This document shows, piece by piece, positions 41,752-54,345 of a stretch of DNA of 64,000 bases. Within the stretch, counting starts at the first letter, position 1. Each line of letters begins with the position of its first letter. The notes under the pieces are model-generated. The model was not told the DNA's origin, did no database searches, and worked only from the letters and a program-made list of their open reading frames with translations. Origin of the DNA: Zerene cesonia. Lineage: Eukaryota; Arthropoda; Insecta; Lepidoptera; Pieridae. The position numbers and the translations under genes are program-made. Where the stretch lies: assembly GCF_012273895.1 (NCBI RefSeq), contig NC_052111.1:6882001-6946000 (forward strand), in the 5' to 3' direction.

Positions 41752-42643
41752 TATACGTACAAAATTAAAAATACAAAGTAGGTAATTTAAATAGTAAATC
41801 GTGCGCTTGGATAATGGAGGGAAGGAGGGTAGCTATTAAAGCAACTATTAGAGAAACATGAGTGTTACAGAGTCAAGTTATTATTTACAACAACACCTTC
41901 AAGTCATAAATTATTATTTTTTTGTTTTAGTTATAGCGGTTATAATGTTATATTGGTTTTTAAGCAAAAGCAAAAATAACCATGCATAAACAAAACAAAA
42001 GCAATCAAAATATCTCACGTAGCCTCACCTTTCACTATTTTAGGTTTGTGTATCATAGACACTAATCTTCTTCCTCTAGTTATCTCAAAAACGATTATGA
42101 AGCAATGTAACTATTAATTTTCTTCGTACTATTCGTGGAGCAAGCGCGCACGAAATGTGACAACTGCGATCGAATACTTTCATTCGTTACACGTAAAAAA
42201 GCATAAATTACATTTATATCGTTTTATCCGTAAAGAAATAAGCAAAAAAGAATATATTGTATTTAACTAGTAAAATGAAATAAATGACTTTATTTTGTTA
42301 TTAGTGTTTAAATCATAAGATTCATAAAAAAATAAATGCACTTATGACATTTTTTCAGAGTAATTCTTTATATTTTACTATGTAATTATAAAATGTAAAA
42401 TGCTTTTAACGTATTTATTGTTGTTTGACTGTATTAACTGAAACGGATTTAGGTCATAAGATTATTTATTATGTTATACTGGAATATTTCGAGTCAAAAC
42501 TAATAAGTTATCACTTTTTCAAATTCGTTATCTCTGCAGCCATTGGGTTTTGCATTTATTGGGTTTTACCAGTAGATAGCGCGTGAAAATTTACATCTAT
42601 CTGTATTCTTAACTCAATTTAGTAAAAAAATGCATTTATCTCG
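41752..42643. other. Right non-coding arm of the inverted-repeat element
   Basis: AT-rich, with three related motifs: ACATTTATATCGTTTTATCC (42210), TGCATTTATTGGGTTTTACC (42551) and TGCATTTATCTCGTTTTAGC (42631). They look like subterminal repeats, the last running into the right inverted repeat. Confidence 0.55.
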
Positions 42644-42666
42644 TTTTAGCAGTAAGCAGACGATAT
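42644..42666 (-). repeat. Right terminal inverted repeat of the 2.8-kb element
   Basis: On the plus strand it ends TAGCAGTAAGCAGACGATAT. It pairs with 39872-39894 at 22 of 23 positions. Confidence 0.7.
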
Positions 42667-44597
42667 ACATTCTGTACACACAAACGAACTAATTAAAAGC
42701 CTGTCGACCGAAAAAAGGATTTAGTCGCATATCCGCCGAATGGTGGATGATATTTGAAACATTCGTTCGTCACCCTTTGCCAATCGCTTTGAGGCCTAAT
42801 TTAATTAAATTGATATAGACAAAGGCTATTTTTCGCTTTCGAAAAGCGCTCGTAATCTGATTAGTTTTATTGGCCGGCGCTTAATTTTCGTTAATCTTTT
42901 TACACTGGGCATTTGTTTAATTGGTTAACGTTTTTGGACACACAAATAATATGGGACATGCGATGAAATGAAATTGGACTTGAAATGATGAATCAAACTT
43001 TATTCAGGACATCGGGAGGTTAATTTGTAAATAAATGGATTGTGGTGTAATTACGATAATTTGATTTTTAATTAGAATTATTTTTATATTAGTTTATAAT
43101 TTAGATTCAAGGTTGATGAAAAGTTCGTATATGGGATGTTATTTGGTGGAAATTATACTTTTAAGCAACTTCAAAAAAGGGGCTACATTCATCGTTTATA
43201 AACAAAGTTTGAGAGAAATGAGATACTGCAAGGGTCCGACAATGATAAGCAAACTAGGATCTGATGATGGCATCCTAAATGGGTGTTTATTTTTACCATT
43301 GTTTTAACAATTTAATGAAGGTCAAGAGCCGATCTGATGATGATGGCGACACAATAACCAGAAAATTCAACTATATATAGCAGTTGCTTCGTTTTCGCGC
43401 TTGACTTATTTGTATTGATGAGAAATTGACACCTTCAAAGATGAAGCAGTTAAGGAAACTTCTCAACAGTTTGCAGTAGCTATCTTGTGGTTGTTTTTGA
43501 TTATTTTGTATCGATGACAAGTTTCCGAGAAGGGTTTTGAGTTGTGAGTATTAATAGTTTATCGACTCAGTAATCGACTTCAAGTATTATTAGAGATAGA
43601 AGATATTATATTAAACTTTGTATAAATAATAACAAACAGTAGGTCGCACGGGTCCCTAGTTCAACCAACTCTATTATAGTATCGTAGAAGTTATAATTTC
43701 ACCTTTATCATGTTTGCTAAGTTTTAACTGGGTATAGTTCTATTCTGTTTTGTTGAAAATAATGTACGTGCTGTATCTCCAATTCATATTCGCTATAATC
43801 CTTTATCATATAAGAGATTTAAAAGATCTCTTCGTATCCTAGAGGATTCTGTAGTAATATCGTTTTACAAGTATTTATGGCATGTTTCGGATCGTTGGTA
43901 AAATAAAAATTTTTTGGCTATTTTATTTTTTCCTTTATATTATTATTTTTACAATTCTACATGGTACACCTCGTTGGCAAATTATGACACGAGGCAAAAC
44001 CTGTATCTAGATTATATGCATAGTACGGATTTCTAAAGGAATTTAAATAAACTTTAAGATATTCAGGATGTTATAAAATTCTCACAAAACGACTTTCTTA
44101 ATCCTATAAACCATAAAACATACCGCTATATCACTGAAACCGCGCTAAAACTATAAAACATAAAATGGTCGGACCGCGCACTTGCGGCGGAATCGCTCCA
44201 GCCTCATAAAGTAGTGTTTATGACCCGACTACAGCTGCCTTTATGATCGGGAGTGGACTTCTGAAATTGTGCCCGCGTTGACGTTACACACATTGTAATA
44301 GGAATTTTGTAGGGTTATTGAAATATAGCTGCTTTGGGCAAAAGAAAATTGAAAAAAGTATCAATTAAATATTACATTCTGATTTCATACCTGGGAATAA
44401 TTTATCCAGATATTAAGCTAAAACTGTTTATTACTTAGTATTTATTACCAATATTCATAGACCCATACCAAAAAAAACACATATTGGTAGGAAGTAGAAC
44501 TCTTCGAAACAAATGAATGCAGTCAATATTAGTCATTTATTTCAATATTACAGTTACACCACTTTTAACTCAAGAAGAGCTGAACCCATATTAAATA
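42667..44597. other. Gene-free DNA
   Basis: No exon or repeat recognised. Two less AT-rich, non-repeat stretches at 42700-42920 and 44160-44260 could be conserved non-coding DNA, which cannot be tested here. Confidence 0.45.
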
Positions 44598-44790
44598 TTC
44601 GTCATCATCATCAGCCCTTATATGTTCCCACTGAAGGGACTCGGGCCTCTAATAAGGGTTCAGACCATAATCCACCACGTTGGACAAGTGTAGTTTCTTA
44701 AATATGTTTTCCTTCAACGTTTCTAGTGGTGTTGTCGTTAATATATAGATAAATTCAAAAATCTTTAAATTTCATGCACGCTCGACCGGT
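44598..44790 (-). mobile_element. SINE (GAT-tailed family), partial
   Basis: CGTCATCATCATCAGCCC, TTATATGTTCCCACTGAAGG, CATAATCCACCACGTTGGAC, then CATGCACGCTCGACCGG. Internally deleted relative to 31403-31705. Confidence 0.75.
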
Positions 44791-45874
44791 CTATTTACGA
44801 TAAAGGAAATAACGCTATTTTCTGATTACTTAATTTTAAATAAATAAATACAATACAATATATGCCTTATGACTAAGCGTTAAGCAATTGTGATAATAAA
44901 CAATTTATTGGTGACCAGAAATCACACATGAGATACATATCTCAGCTTCTAACTTCTCACCTCATTGCAACACGTGCCCCAAATGTAGCTGGTCTTACCA
45001 ACAAAATGCCGTAACTGAAAACACTGAAACCCACTTTCAACCCTATGCACCTGAAACAAAGGTTCTTATTGTAACAAAGGTTTTATTTAATTTAGTTTTT
45101 GCTAACAGGAACTTTGTGTTATATCGTTCATTCTAGAGAAAAATGATTTACCAGGTGACCCACTGAGATTGCATTTCTACTGTTAAGTTTTCTGAGAATA
45201 ATATTTTTAAAATGTGATGTGACTAGCCGCTCGACCCGGCTCCGTCCGATTTAGCCCGAATAAAATCAAAATAACCCGGAATTAAAATAAACACCTATGA
45301 CACTGATTGTGTGGCTTTCTATTTAAAAAAAATTGATTATTTATACACCTTTTCCGGAAGTAATTTTATACGTCAAAATAATTAATTGAACCTAAATAGT
45401 TTTACAGAAAACATTGATTCATCATATTATAAAGATACAAAAATTCGTAATATATCTACATGTATATACAATTTCCTCACAGTCAAATATATTTCTGTAA
45501 ATAAGATAATTAAGTGTGAGATCTAAGCTCTCGTGAAACGGGGACAACATTACAAAAAAAAAAATCATATTAGAATTTTATTCTTACATTACTTTAAGGT
45601 TTTTATCAAATATATTTCTATGTTCCATATACTCTATAATACTCAATAAAATGTACTTAAATATTCATAAGTGCTGTTTGAGTTTAAGAGCAGCCGGATA
45701 TGAAAGCGAGTGGAGCCGTAGAGCGGAGCTTCCGGTTTAGCCTTTCAGAAGATGCGAAATTAACTATCTATATTCTATACAAACTATGGTATCATATTAT
45801 TTATTATACAAGTATATGGTAAAACAATAAATGCTACAAACAGAAAAAATTTTATCACTATACTACACCCACTC

Positions 45875-45911
45875 ATCATTTCCATAAGTGCCGTACACTT
45901 ATGGAAATGAT
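45875..45911. repeat. Perfect 16-bp hairpin, 5-nt loop
   Basis: ATCATTTCCATAAGTG, CCGTA, CACTTATGGAAATGAT. It abuts the start of a retroelement fragment (GGACGGTGGTGCTCGCTTAC). Confidence 0.9.
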
Positions 45912-45975
45912 AATGGACGGTGGTGCTCGCTTACCATCAGACGAAGCACCAGCTAAGTTGTCCACTGCAACATAA
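45896..45975 (+). mobile_element. Retroelement 3' fragment (CAGGCG-end family)
   Basis: GGACGGTGGTGCTCGCTTAC, CATCAGACGAAGCACCAGCT, then GCAACATAAA. This is the 3' block of the 4515-4840 family. Confidence 0.65.
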
Positions 45976-46884
45976 ATAAGGTTAGATTATGTCACAACAG
46001 AAGATGCTTTCTCACTTCCCAAAAGAAGGCGTTGCTTGCTTTTCCTAAGCATTTACGTTAATCGCTTTATATTGCTTTGATACTAAAAGCAATTGCCAAT
46101 TACAGAAGGTAATTACAAGAACATTATATCATAAATATTTTCTATTTGTGATTAAGCATAAGAAAACTCCTCAGAACCTTATTAAAGTACATTTTTTGTA
46201 CATTATCTTTATAAATTTATTAATATTCTAACTTGGAGTTACTTCCAGTAAGGATGAAGCTAATTTCTATCACAGTTTTTAGGTTTGAATTGTGCGATAT
46301 TATCTTCACTACAAATTTAAAATAACATGATGCATTCGGCAGAGCTCTTTCGTTTATTGACTGTAACTGTTACCCTTTAGGTATACTCGTAAGAAAGTCT
46401 TAGACAAAATTCTCTTGAAAAGCACCATTACACATAGACAAATCAGAATGCATTAAGCAAAGGTCCTTGTCCGCACACCAGGGGTTGCAATAGTGAAATT
46501 TATGAGTGTTCTCCGGCCGGCCCATCAATCCCTCTTAGCATTTAATAGCGTCATCCCACATTTGTCACCGTACAACCTTAATAGCTATACGTTCGAGTAC
46601 GAAGACGCAAACAGTGTTTAATGCTTGGAAACGGAATTGCTGTAAATTTATTTCTACTATAGTTGTGGTCAGATAAATGTTTCTTTTGTAAACCACCTTT
46701 CCTCTGAAATTTAAATCAACAAATTTAAAGAAATTATATATTATAAAGATACAAAATAAAAACAAAAGGCTGTAAGGCGCTGATACAGTTGTGAACAAAC
46801 TTTTTCAGATATCAAAGCATAAAATAGGAGTGGCAAGTTTGTAGTAGTTTGTGTGCATTTCATGTTAATATAGAAAATATATAA

Positions 46885-46927
46885 ACAGAGAGCAGTGATG
46901 GATCCCTGATCCATCACTGCTCTCTGT
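46885..46927. repeat. Perfect 20-bp hairpin, 3-nt loop, in a SINE head
   Basis: The arm ACAGAGAGCAGTGATGGATC, loop CCT, then its exact inverse. The left arm contains the start of the GAT-tailed SINE (AGCAGTGATGG), and SINE text continues after the right arm (GTGAGGACCTC). Confidence 0.92.
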
Positions 46928-47200
46928 GAGGACCTCAAACTTAAAACCTCAAGTCGTGCGTCGTTAGAGACTAGGCGAGCATGTAGGAAATAAATTGATA
47001 TTACAGTTTATCTGCGAATGTGGATAATATCAGAACTGCTCAAAAGGGTGAAAGAGAACGTCGTGAGGAAACCGATATGTCCAAGAATAAAAAAATAGAC
47101 GACGCCATGCGACAACTGCCAACTCGAACTTGGCTAGTGTGGTAGTGTGTATGTGTGTGTGTCAGTGAGATCATATATGGCCTTATGATGATAAAAAAAT
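46888..47200 (+). mobile_element. SINE (GAT-tailed family) with fold-back in its head
   Basis: GAGGACCTCAAACTTAAAAC, CGAGCATGTAGGAAATAAAT, GAGGAAACCGATATGTCCAA, CTTGGCTAGTGTGGTAGTG and a GATGATA tail. Plus orientation. Confidence 0.75.
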
Positions 47201-48404
47201 AGCTTTACATAACGTTCAATAAGTTGGTAACAGTTTAATAACGTTATAACTTTTTGGAATGTTATCTAAAACACAACTTTATTGTAATATCACAATGTAA
47301 AATGTATAAAGAGCTATAACAATCTGTCGGCATTCTAACGCTCTCAATAACGTTTCAATAAATCCGCGCCTTTAAACCCATCCTTTAACCACATTTTACG
47401 CACAGTTTCACCAAATCAATCAAATCAAATTTATGATCAAACAGTGCATGCAATGTGCATTTTACGATAGTGGTCCATTGCTCCGATACTTGAATTTATG
47501 TCACTATTGACCCGTGAGAAAAAAACTGGATCTAGTTTGCGTAAACTACGCGCGCAATGTATTTTAGCCTGACGTTTCTGGACTAAAGTTTTTAGCCGGT
47601 TTGTTATAAGCTTTTGTGGGACACGGGAATGGAATTGAGAAATAAATGGGACCATTGGTTGACTTAGATGTAACTAATGGGTACATTTAAAGATTTTTGG
47701 TGCTTATTCACACATAATATACAGGTGAAATAGTAAGGATATTTTATTTCTTAGCCAACGCAATGCTACAGCATTCCAATAAAACAGTGTGTAATGTAAT
47801 AGTCATAGAATTTATGTTTTGTATGTGAAGTATGAAAATATAATAAGACCAATGAGTACTTAGATAAGAAATTAAAATTACAACAGATTTCCTATATCAG
47901 GCCGTATTTTCAAAGATGAAACCAATTGAACAGTACGAATATCGGTAAAATTTAAAAGAATAGCAAAAGCAGAGATCGCTGACATCAGGGCACCATTTAC
48001 AAGAGTCGTGTTGGAAATATGCTACTCATCTAGTGGAAGTAATCGATGTGTTACCAAGACACTGCGACGAGCTTCAAAGGAGGGCTGCAAGAGGCTTCAC
48101 GTAGAGGCCACAACACGAGCGGTATTTATATAGCGGGTATAATTAAAAATACCTTTCAATTGCAATGAAGTGACATTAAGTACGTAAGAGACAAATAAAG
48201 TTTATTGCTACATTATAAATCGGGATAAATAGTTCGGTCGAAATAGACATTTGAAATAATAAATAAAGTGGGAAATCCAAATTTTTAAAGGCTTTTTATT
48301 ACTTCAATCCTTGATAACTCAGATCCATTAGGCACAGAAGTTACGATTCCTTAAGATTGTACACAAGGAGGTTGATCAAATATGATTACAAGAATTTTTG
48401 ATGT
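47201..48404. other. Gene-free DNA
   Basis: No recognised gene. A GC-richer stretch at 47990-48130 (GACATCAGGGCACCATTTAC) reads like neither a known exon nor a repeat I can name. Confidence 0.45.
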
Positions 48405-48715
48405 GGGAGTCGAGCACGCTTTCGCAGGAATTGGACCAGCTCGCACCGGGGAAGTACCACACCCCAACAAGACCAGCGTGAAAAAGTTGCAGTACGTTCG
48501 GCGATTCGGCGTTCGGCGTTCGGCCGGAGGACCGTATCCTTTTCCTCACCCTTCCCAGTCCATTCCTACTTTTCACAGGTCGTCAATCCTTTTCTTATCC
48601 CTTACTCCTTGAAAGCGGGCAGTGCATTCGCAGGGGCTTACCACTGCGAATGTTCATTCGAGATGGCGATCACTTACCATCAGGCGAACCACCAGCTCAG
48701 TTGACCGCTGTTACA
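48405..48715 (+). mobile_element. Dispersed retroelement (CAGGCG-end family)
   Basis: GAGTCGAGCACGCTTTCGCA, AGCTCGCACCGGGGAAGTAC, a duplicated GGCGTTCGGC, then GAAAGCGGGCAGTGCATTCG and CCATCAGGCGAACCACCAGC to ACATAAAA. Close to 4515-4840. Confidence 0.8.
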
Positions 48716-50380
48716 TAAAAATAGTGTATATAAATAATAAAAATCTAAATCTAAAATGCTATACAAAAAAAACTTCAATTATGAGTTAAAATTGAACAAA
48801 ATTAGCTTCTACAATCTACAAATATCTTACATTATACTATAGCTATCTATTATATTTTGCTTCGTGGTCTAAGAAACTATGTTCTAATAAGCTTATCTGA
48901 CCATATGCGCGTATATTCGTCAAAAAGAGTTAAATAGAGATTATCGTCATAGCCAACAAGCCAAGGAACCGGCCATAACAGTCTAAAATACGAAAAACTC
49001 ACTATGCCTTAATATAACAATAACATGCTCCGTAGCCCAACAAAGCGATCTCCGTAAGATCAAACGTTGCTAAGTTACCAAACATTTGAGAACAGACACT
49101 CAAACTTCTCTTATTTCGTAATGTCCTCGACAATATTAATTTATTGAATGACGGTTCGTTTAACTTTTATTTTTATTTCGTTTCTACGAATGAATAATAT
49201 GTCGAGAAATACTTCTTTCCTGGAATTAAGTGTTCTTTAATAAATATTAATTACGTGGATGGCAAATATTTCTGAAATGTGTACTTGATACTTTTTTTAA
49301 AGATTTTGAAATTATTTTTTTTCAATTCTTAAAGATTTATGTTACATATTAACTGTTATTTTACATATATTTATCTTGATTTTATAAAATAACAACATAG
49401 ACATAATTTATTAATGATCAATAAGTTTTTTGTATTCTTCTTTGTATTAGTCTCTCTATCTTTGTGTATTATTTTAATTACAATATATTTATTTTTATTA
49501 AGAAAGGTAAACAATGCCTTTATTATTAATAAATAGCTATTGAGGTAACATGTGTGCATTAAAATAAATAAATAACAATGTATTTGCATCGATACAGTAT
49601 ATATACAGTATATATTGCCGATATTTTCCATCGATTTCAAAAAAGAAAAAAGGCATCAATTGCTATGTATTTTTTGTGCTGGTTGCCTCGTAAGTTTTTA
49701 CTAGGTGAACCAATTTTAATGATTCTTATCTGAAAGTCGATTCCTACGGTATGGTCCTATTTAAATTTGGTGTAGTTCTGAAACTTTGAAAGCAATATAA
49801 TTATACATTATTAAAGAAATAAAAAGTGAAAATATAAATAGAGATATAATTATATTTATGAAAAAATGCTGTATATTTATCGTGTGTATCAACCAAATAA
49901 GAAAACATAGCACTTATAGTTTATTATTATTATCTTCAAAACTTTATCACCATTGACGATATGACAACACTCAATAATTCTCAACGTAACAATCTAAAAT
50001 GTACCCTATCACCGTCCAATAAGTCTTAATTCAATTAAAATATGAACAATAGTTTTGTTTACAAGCACTTGGTTAAAGTTTAATTGAAACGGGGTAGTTG
50101 ATGGGTCGGGAAGCGAATTGGAACTTGTGGGCTTTAAAGGTTGACGAACATTAGGCCAGTGATGCCCACTATCATTGTTGTATTAACTGTCTTCCTTCAC
50201 TCATCGTATTCGTCGCTTGTACATATTTCCTTCCTCAAAAAATGGACTATTCAACACTATTACTATTTTTCAACATGAGCAAATCGTTCCTGAGATTAGC
50301 TAGTTTAAACACACAATTGAGCAAACAAATCATTCATATCAGCTTTATAAGCATAAATATATTTAAAAGATTATTATAGT
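48716..50380. other. Unassigned AT-rich DNA
   Basis: No gene, RNA or repeat recognised. Open frames here are low-complexity. Confidence 0.5.
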
Positions 50381-50664
50381 CATCATCAGCCCAAACATGT
50401 TCCCAATGTTGGGACACGGGTCTCCTATTCAGGCTATAATCCACCACGCTGGCCAAGTGCGGGTTGGCATATGTCACATGTCGTCGAACTTTTGATACTC
50501 GGACATGCCGGTTTCCTCACGATGTTTTCCTTCACCGTTTTTAAGCAGTGGTGATGTTACCTACATGTGCAGATAAATTGAAAAATCAATTTATTTCCCA
50601 TACGCTCACCCGGTCTCGAACCCGGACTTATCGATTTTGAAGTCCGAGGTTCTCACCACTGCTG
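50381..50664 (-). mobile_element. Complete SINE (GAT-tailed family) with 10-bp target duplication
   Basis: Plus strand: CATCATCAGCCCAAACATGT to CGAACCCGGACTTATCG and CTCACCACTGCTG. TTATTATAGT at 50371-50380 and 50665-50674 is the target duplication. The 127-codon minus-strand frame at 50628-51011 starts outside it and has no recognisable content. Confidence 0.88.
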
Positions 50665-50674
50665 TTATTATAGT

Positions 50675-51783
50675 AGTTATTATAGAAAACCATAAGAGTT
50701 ATCAAGAGAAAAAGTTGAGGGCAGTCGCCCTGAACAGCATTCCCCACGCACCCTCCTCGCGGAGGGTGCGTGTGAGAGGATCCTCGGTGAGAAAAAGTTC
50801 TTTTATCTGGTATTCTACTTATCTTACAGTTCAACAGACGTGCAAAAGCTGAAGGGACGTCGTCAGCGACGTACCAAGACCAATTACAAAACTTACATAA
50901 TAATATACTATTTGTATTTTTGTTTAATAACGCATACCCAGCTTGGTCGACGCTAACCCTTATAATGATTCTAAGAGGACGATCATAATAGGGTCGCGAT
51001 ACGATTATCACTTTCTCACTTGTCTCGCGGGAGAGGTTAACTTGTAATGATGTTATTGTCTTTGATATGATTTAGCTGGTTTTCTTTTTACAAAGCAAAT
51101 ATACGTAATATATAGACAATAAATACATACCAACCTTATAGACTTAGAGGTGGGTGATTATACAAAATATGTTTTGTTTTTATGGTACACTATATTTAAT
51201 TAATAATTTTGGCGTGCGTGCACTTTGAGACATTTGCAATATTCCAATTATTTGTTATATTTGAAATTTTAGATAAAAACATCTAGTTCCATATTAGGCA
51301 CATTATTATACATAAAAAGCCTACAATATATTTAGCCATAAAAACCTACTTAAAACTATCAGTGCCTATGCTGATAACCTAGGTTATGTTAAAACAGTCA
51401 CAGGAATGAACCCAAGAAATTTACACTTGAAATAGTCCACTTTAAAACTAAGAGAAGCGAGATTAAAATGATGGGGAAGTTGGAGTGTAAATTTTAGTCT
51501 GTGAAGGTCTATTTAATAAAACTTCGCCGGTTATGGAAGCATTTCTTGGAAGCTTTGACGGTTATGGCTTAAAGAGTGAGCAAAACGTGCTTGGCGGAAA
51601 GTTTCTTATATATCTAATCTTCACTATTAAGAAACGGTTAAAACTTTTGTATCGAATATGCGAATGATAGTCTAGGAAGTACGAAGTAGAATTTTAAATA
51701 CCGTTTGTATAGCTGGAAGACTTAAACAAATTTTGCTGTTTTTTTTGTATCATCGATCATTGGTTTAATCTATACATAGAAGT
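50675..51783. other. Unassigned DNA with an inverted CCTC(C)GCG repeat
   Basis: At 50746-50774 CACGCACCCTCCTCGC is followed by GGAGGGTGCGTGTG, a hairpin with 11-bp arms. No gene recognised. Confidence 0.5.
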
Positions 51784-52090
51784 AGCAGTGGTGGCTCACT
51801 GGACCTCGGACTTAAATCTAAAAGTCTGGAGTTTGAGATTACACGAGATGGCAGGAAATAAATTGTTTTTTTTTATTCATCTCCGCCTTGTCTATATGGC
51901 TACTAAATCGGTGAAGGAAAATAATCGGAGGAAATCGACATGTCTAAGAATCAAAAGATCGAAGACATGTGATATCTATTGAATTGCACTGGGTCAGCGT
52001 GGTGTATTATTGTCTGAAACCTAATGGGAAGGCCTATGGCCCTGCGGAAAAATGTATGCTCCCACTGCAGGGCTGTGCTGAAGATGATAT
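51784..52090 (+). mobile_element. SINE (GAT-tailed family), diverged full-length
   Basis: Head AGCAGTGGTGGCTCACTGGA, body TGTCTAAGAATCAAAAGATC and TGCTCCCACTGCAGGGCTGT, tail GAAGATGATATGAG. The 64- and 60-codon frames across it are repeat sequence. Confidence 0.75.
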
Positions 52091-53435
52091 GAGAAAAGTA
52101 GATTTCATACCTAAAAATGTACAGTTATTTCAACTAAACAGGTTAAATTAGCATCTACTAATTACGCCCGTTAAATCTATACTTACGTTATCGAACAATA
52201 GATTCAGCCTTATAAAATCAACGCCCAGAGATCTAACACCCTATCTTCCTTCACCAAATTACTAGCATTCTCAATCCCTTCCAAAAAAGAAATATTACAC
52301 GCAATCTCAAATGACATGTAAATCCATGTGCTTAAAACCTTCCCATCTTGTTCCAACTATTAACGTCTTAGAGAGAATAACATGCAAATTGTACCCGATC
52401 GAGAATCAAGTCTCTCAATGATGGATAAAACTGGATTAAGCCGGTTTAGAGCGGATAACGCCGCAACGGAGCGGAGCCGTTCATTTATTATGTAAATATG
52501 CGACAAATTAAATCCGAAGGGAATTTCGTTTGATAAACGTAGGCTGTTAAATTATCATGTCGGTTGTGTAGCGTGCTCCTGATGAAAAACTCCCGACAAT
52601 TAAATTTAATTATGTATTGTTTAGTATATGTTTATTTTATTTTAGGAATTTTCTGATACTGCAGTAGTAACAGTATGAGATATATCATAATGTGGTGGTG
52701 TTTATCACAATGATATTTTAATAATCTTCAGTATAAGATAATACTGAAGATTATGAGAAAGAATATTTCATAGAAAAAAACTTAGAATAATCTCAAGATT
52801 TACAATTTTCATTGCCCAATATAAAAAAAGTTGTTAGATTCACCAAAATATGCCCAAAGTACTATTTAGACTGTACACTTACCCTTAAAATAAGTATTCT
52901 AAGAAGCAAAGTATTGCAGTGATGCCAACAACAACAAAAAGCTTTATCAACATTATCAAATGATGTTTATAATAATGGTGTTACCTTAACGATCAAATAA
53001 GGTCTAATGAAGTCATCCAAAACGGGGATTTCTGCTAATCGTCTGTTTACAACGTGTCTAACTTTACAGAACAGCCATTACAATGCGGGTAACAGACAAT
53101 TAATACAATTATAGGACTTGTTGAGTTGTCTCGCTAACCGGGGTTTAATTTGAAACTATCCCGACTGATATCCGATTGCTCTCTGAGTCTAAATTATTAG
53201 ATTCATGTAATTACAATTTTAGGAACGATTATAATTGAACTATTCAAAATTTCTCAGGTGTATTGTGTTAATCTGATTTATAAGTAATATTTGCTATATT
53301 TTTTTGTTTAAAAAATAAAAAAGAAGAATTTAATGCTTTAATTAAATTGTCTTACTTGCTCTTTAGCAGAGTATACATGTTTTATTGATTTAATAATATC
53401 AGCCCTATTATTAAATTAATAAAACTTGACCATGA
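52091..53435. other. Unassigned DNA
   Basis: No recognised gene or repeat. Confidence 0.5.
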
Positions 53436-53522
53436 TCTCGCCTGATGGTAAGCTGAGATGTGGCCTAAGATGGAGCGCGCTTCCGTAGAAGGTACCCTTC
53501 ACTTTTCTCTTGAAAACTCAGG
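53436..53522. mobile_element. Dispersed lepidopteran repeat fragment
   Basis: TCTCGCCTGATGGTAAGCTG, CCTAAGATGGAGCGCGCTTC, CTTCACTTTTCTCTTGAAAA. Relative of 21236-21462. Confidence 0.55.
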
Positions 53523-53832
53523 AAATTATTGTATTTTCACCAATCTTTGTTAAATGTACAAAGTTTTAATTAATTATCAAATCAAAATAGAACCTGCGTG
53601 TCAAAATACGTGCTAAAAATGCAATAAAGTTCATACATTTGTCTACATTTACCTACAGCAATCTGGCGACTGTGTCTTCATAATATTTGAGATGATTCTG
53701 TATGGCAACTGAAGTTCAAATTAGATTAACAACTGGACATTCACTCCTCTCTTAAAGAGAAATCGAGATTTTGATAGATGTATGTAGATACAGATAAAAA
53801 AAATGTTACACTACCTTCTCGATCCTAATCGA

Positions 53833-53925
53833 CTTTACGCCTCTACAAATGTTCATGGGCGGTGGTAGCGCTTACCATCAGGCGTCCCACCAGCTCCATT
53901 GCCGACTGTGACATGACATTACATT
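53833..53925 (+). mobile_element. Retroelement 3' fragment (CAGGCG-end family)
   Basis: TTTACGCCTCTACAAATGTT, CATGGGCGGTGGTAGCGCTT, ACCATCAGGCGTCCCACCAG, then TGACATGACAT. Confidence 0.7.
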
Positions 53926-54345
53926 CTATATGTGCGAAATACTTTGCTATTAATTTTTTTAGTTTAAAGCCTAATTAAAACATTTTGAACAAAATGAAAC
54001 TACCACAATTCACATAAGATTGAAAAGGTGAGCGAGATTAAAAAAATAGATTAATTTGTTGGTATTTTTACATTATAGACTAAACGCTACCGGTGTTTCA
54101 ATTACGTGCTCCCGCCACGCCTCTCTAGTCCTTCTATCCAATTAGGATTAAAGGTGCATTACCAGTTGAAACGGGTGTGCAATAATTTTTTATTTAGCTG
54201 ACACATTCAGCAGGGATCGAGAGTTTTGTATTGAAAGAAAAACAAATGAAACAATGCTGACGTCTTGTCGACTTAACACTACATTGATAAGATTGGAAGC
54301 GAACTTAGTAAAAGAGGACAAACTTTGAGTCTGAATTTATTATAA

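Larger units (their letters stand above)
39872..42666 (-). mobile_element. Decayed DNA-transposon-like element bounded by inverted repeats
   Basis: Left end 39872-39894 starts ATATCGTCTGCTTACTGGTA. The right end 42644-42666 is its inverse with 22 of 23 bases matching. Between them lies the minus-strand protein relic 40438-41751. Inner copies of the TTTTACCAGTA core lie near the right end. The boundaries are inferred; a clean target duplication is not obvious (CATTC occurs next to both ends, offset by one base). Confidence 0.65.
44791..46884. other. Gene-free DNA with a Helitron-like end and retroelement fragment
   Basis: GACTAGCCGCTCGACCCGGC at about 45222 is a reversed Helitron-like CTAGT end. 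A CAGGCG-family fragment lies at 45896-45975. No gene recognised. Confidence 0.5.

Noticed and set aside
50628..51011. 127-codon minus-strand open frame
   Set aside because: Its C-terminal part overlaps a SINE and the GGAGGGTGCG hairpin, and it has no recognisable domain or splice context.
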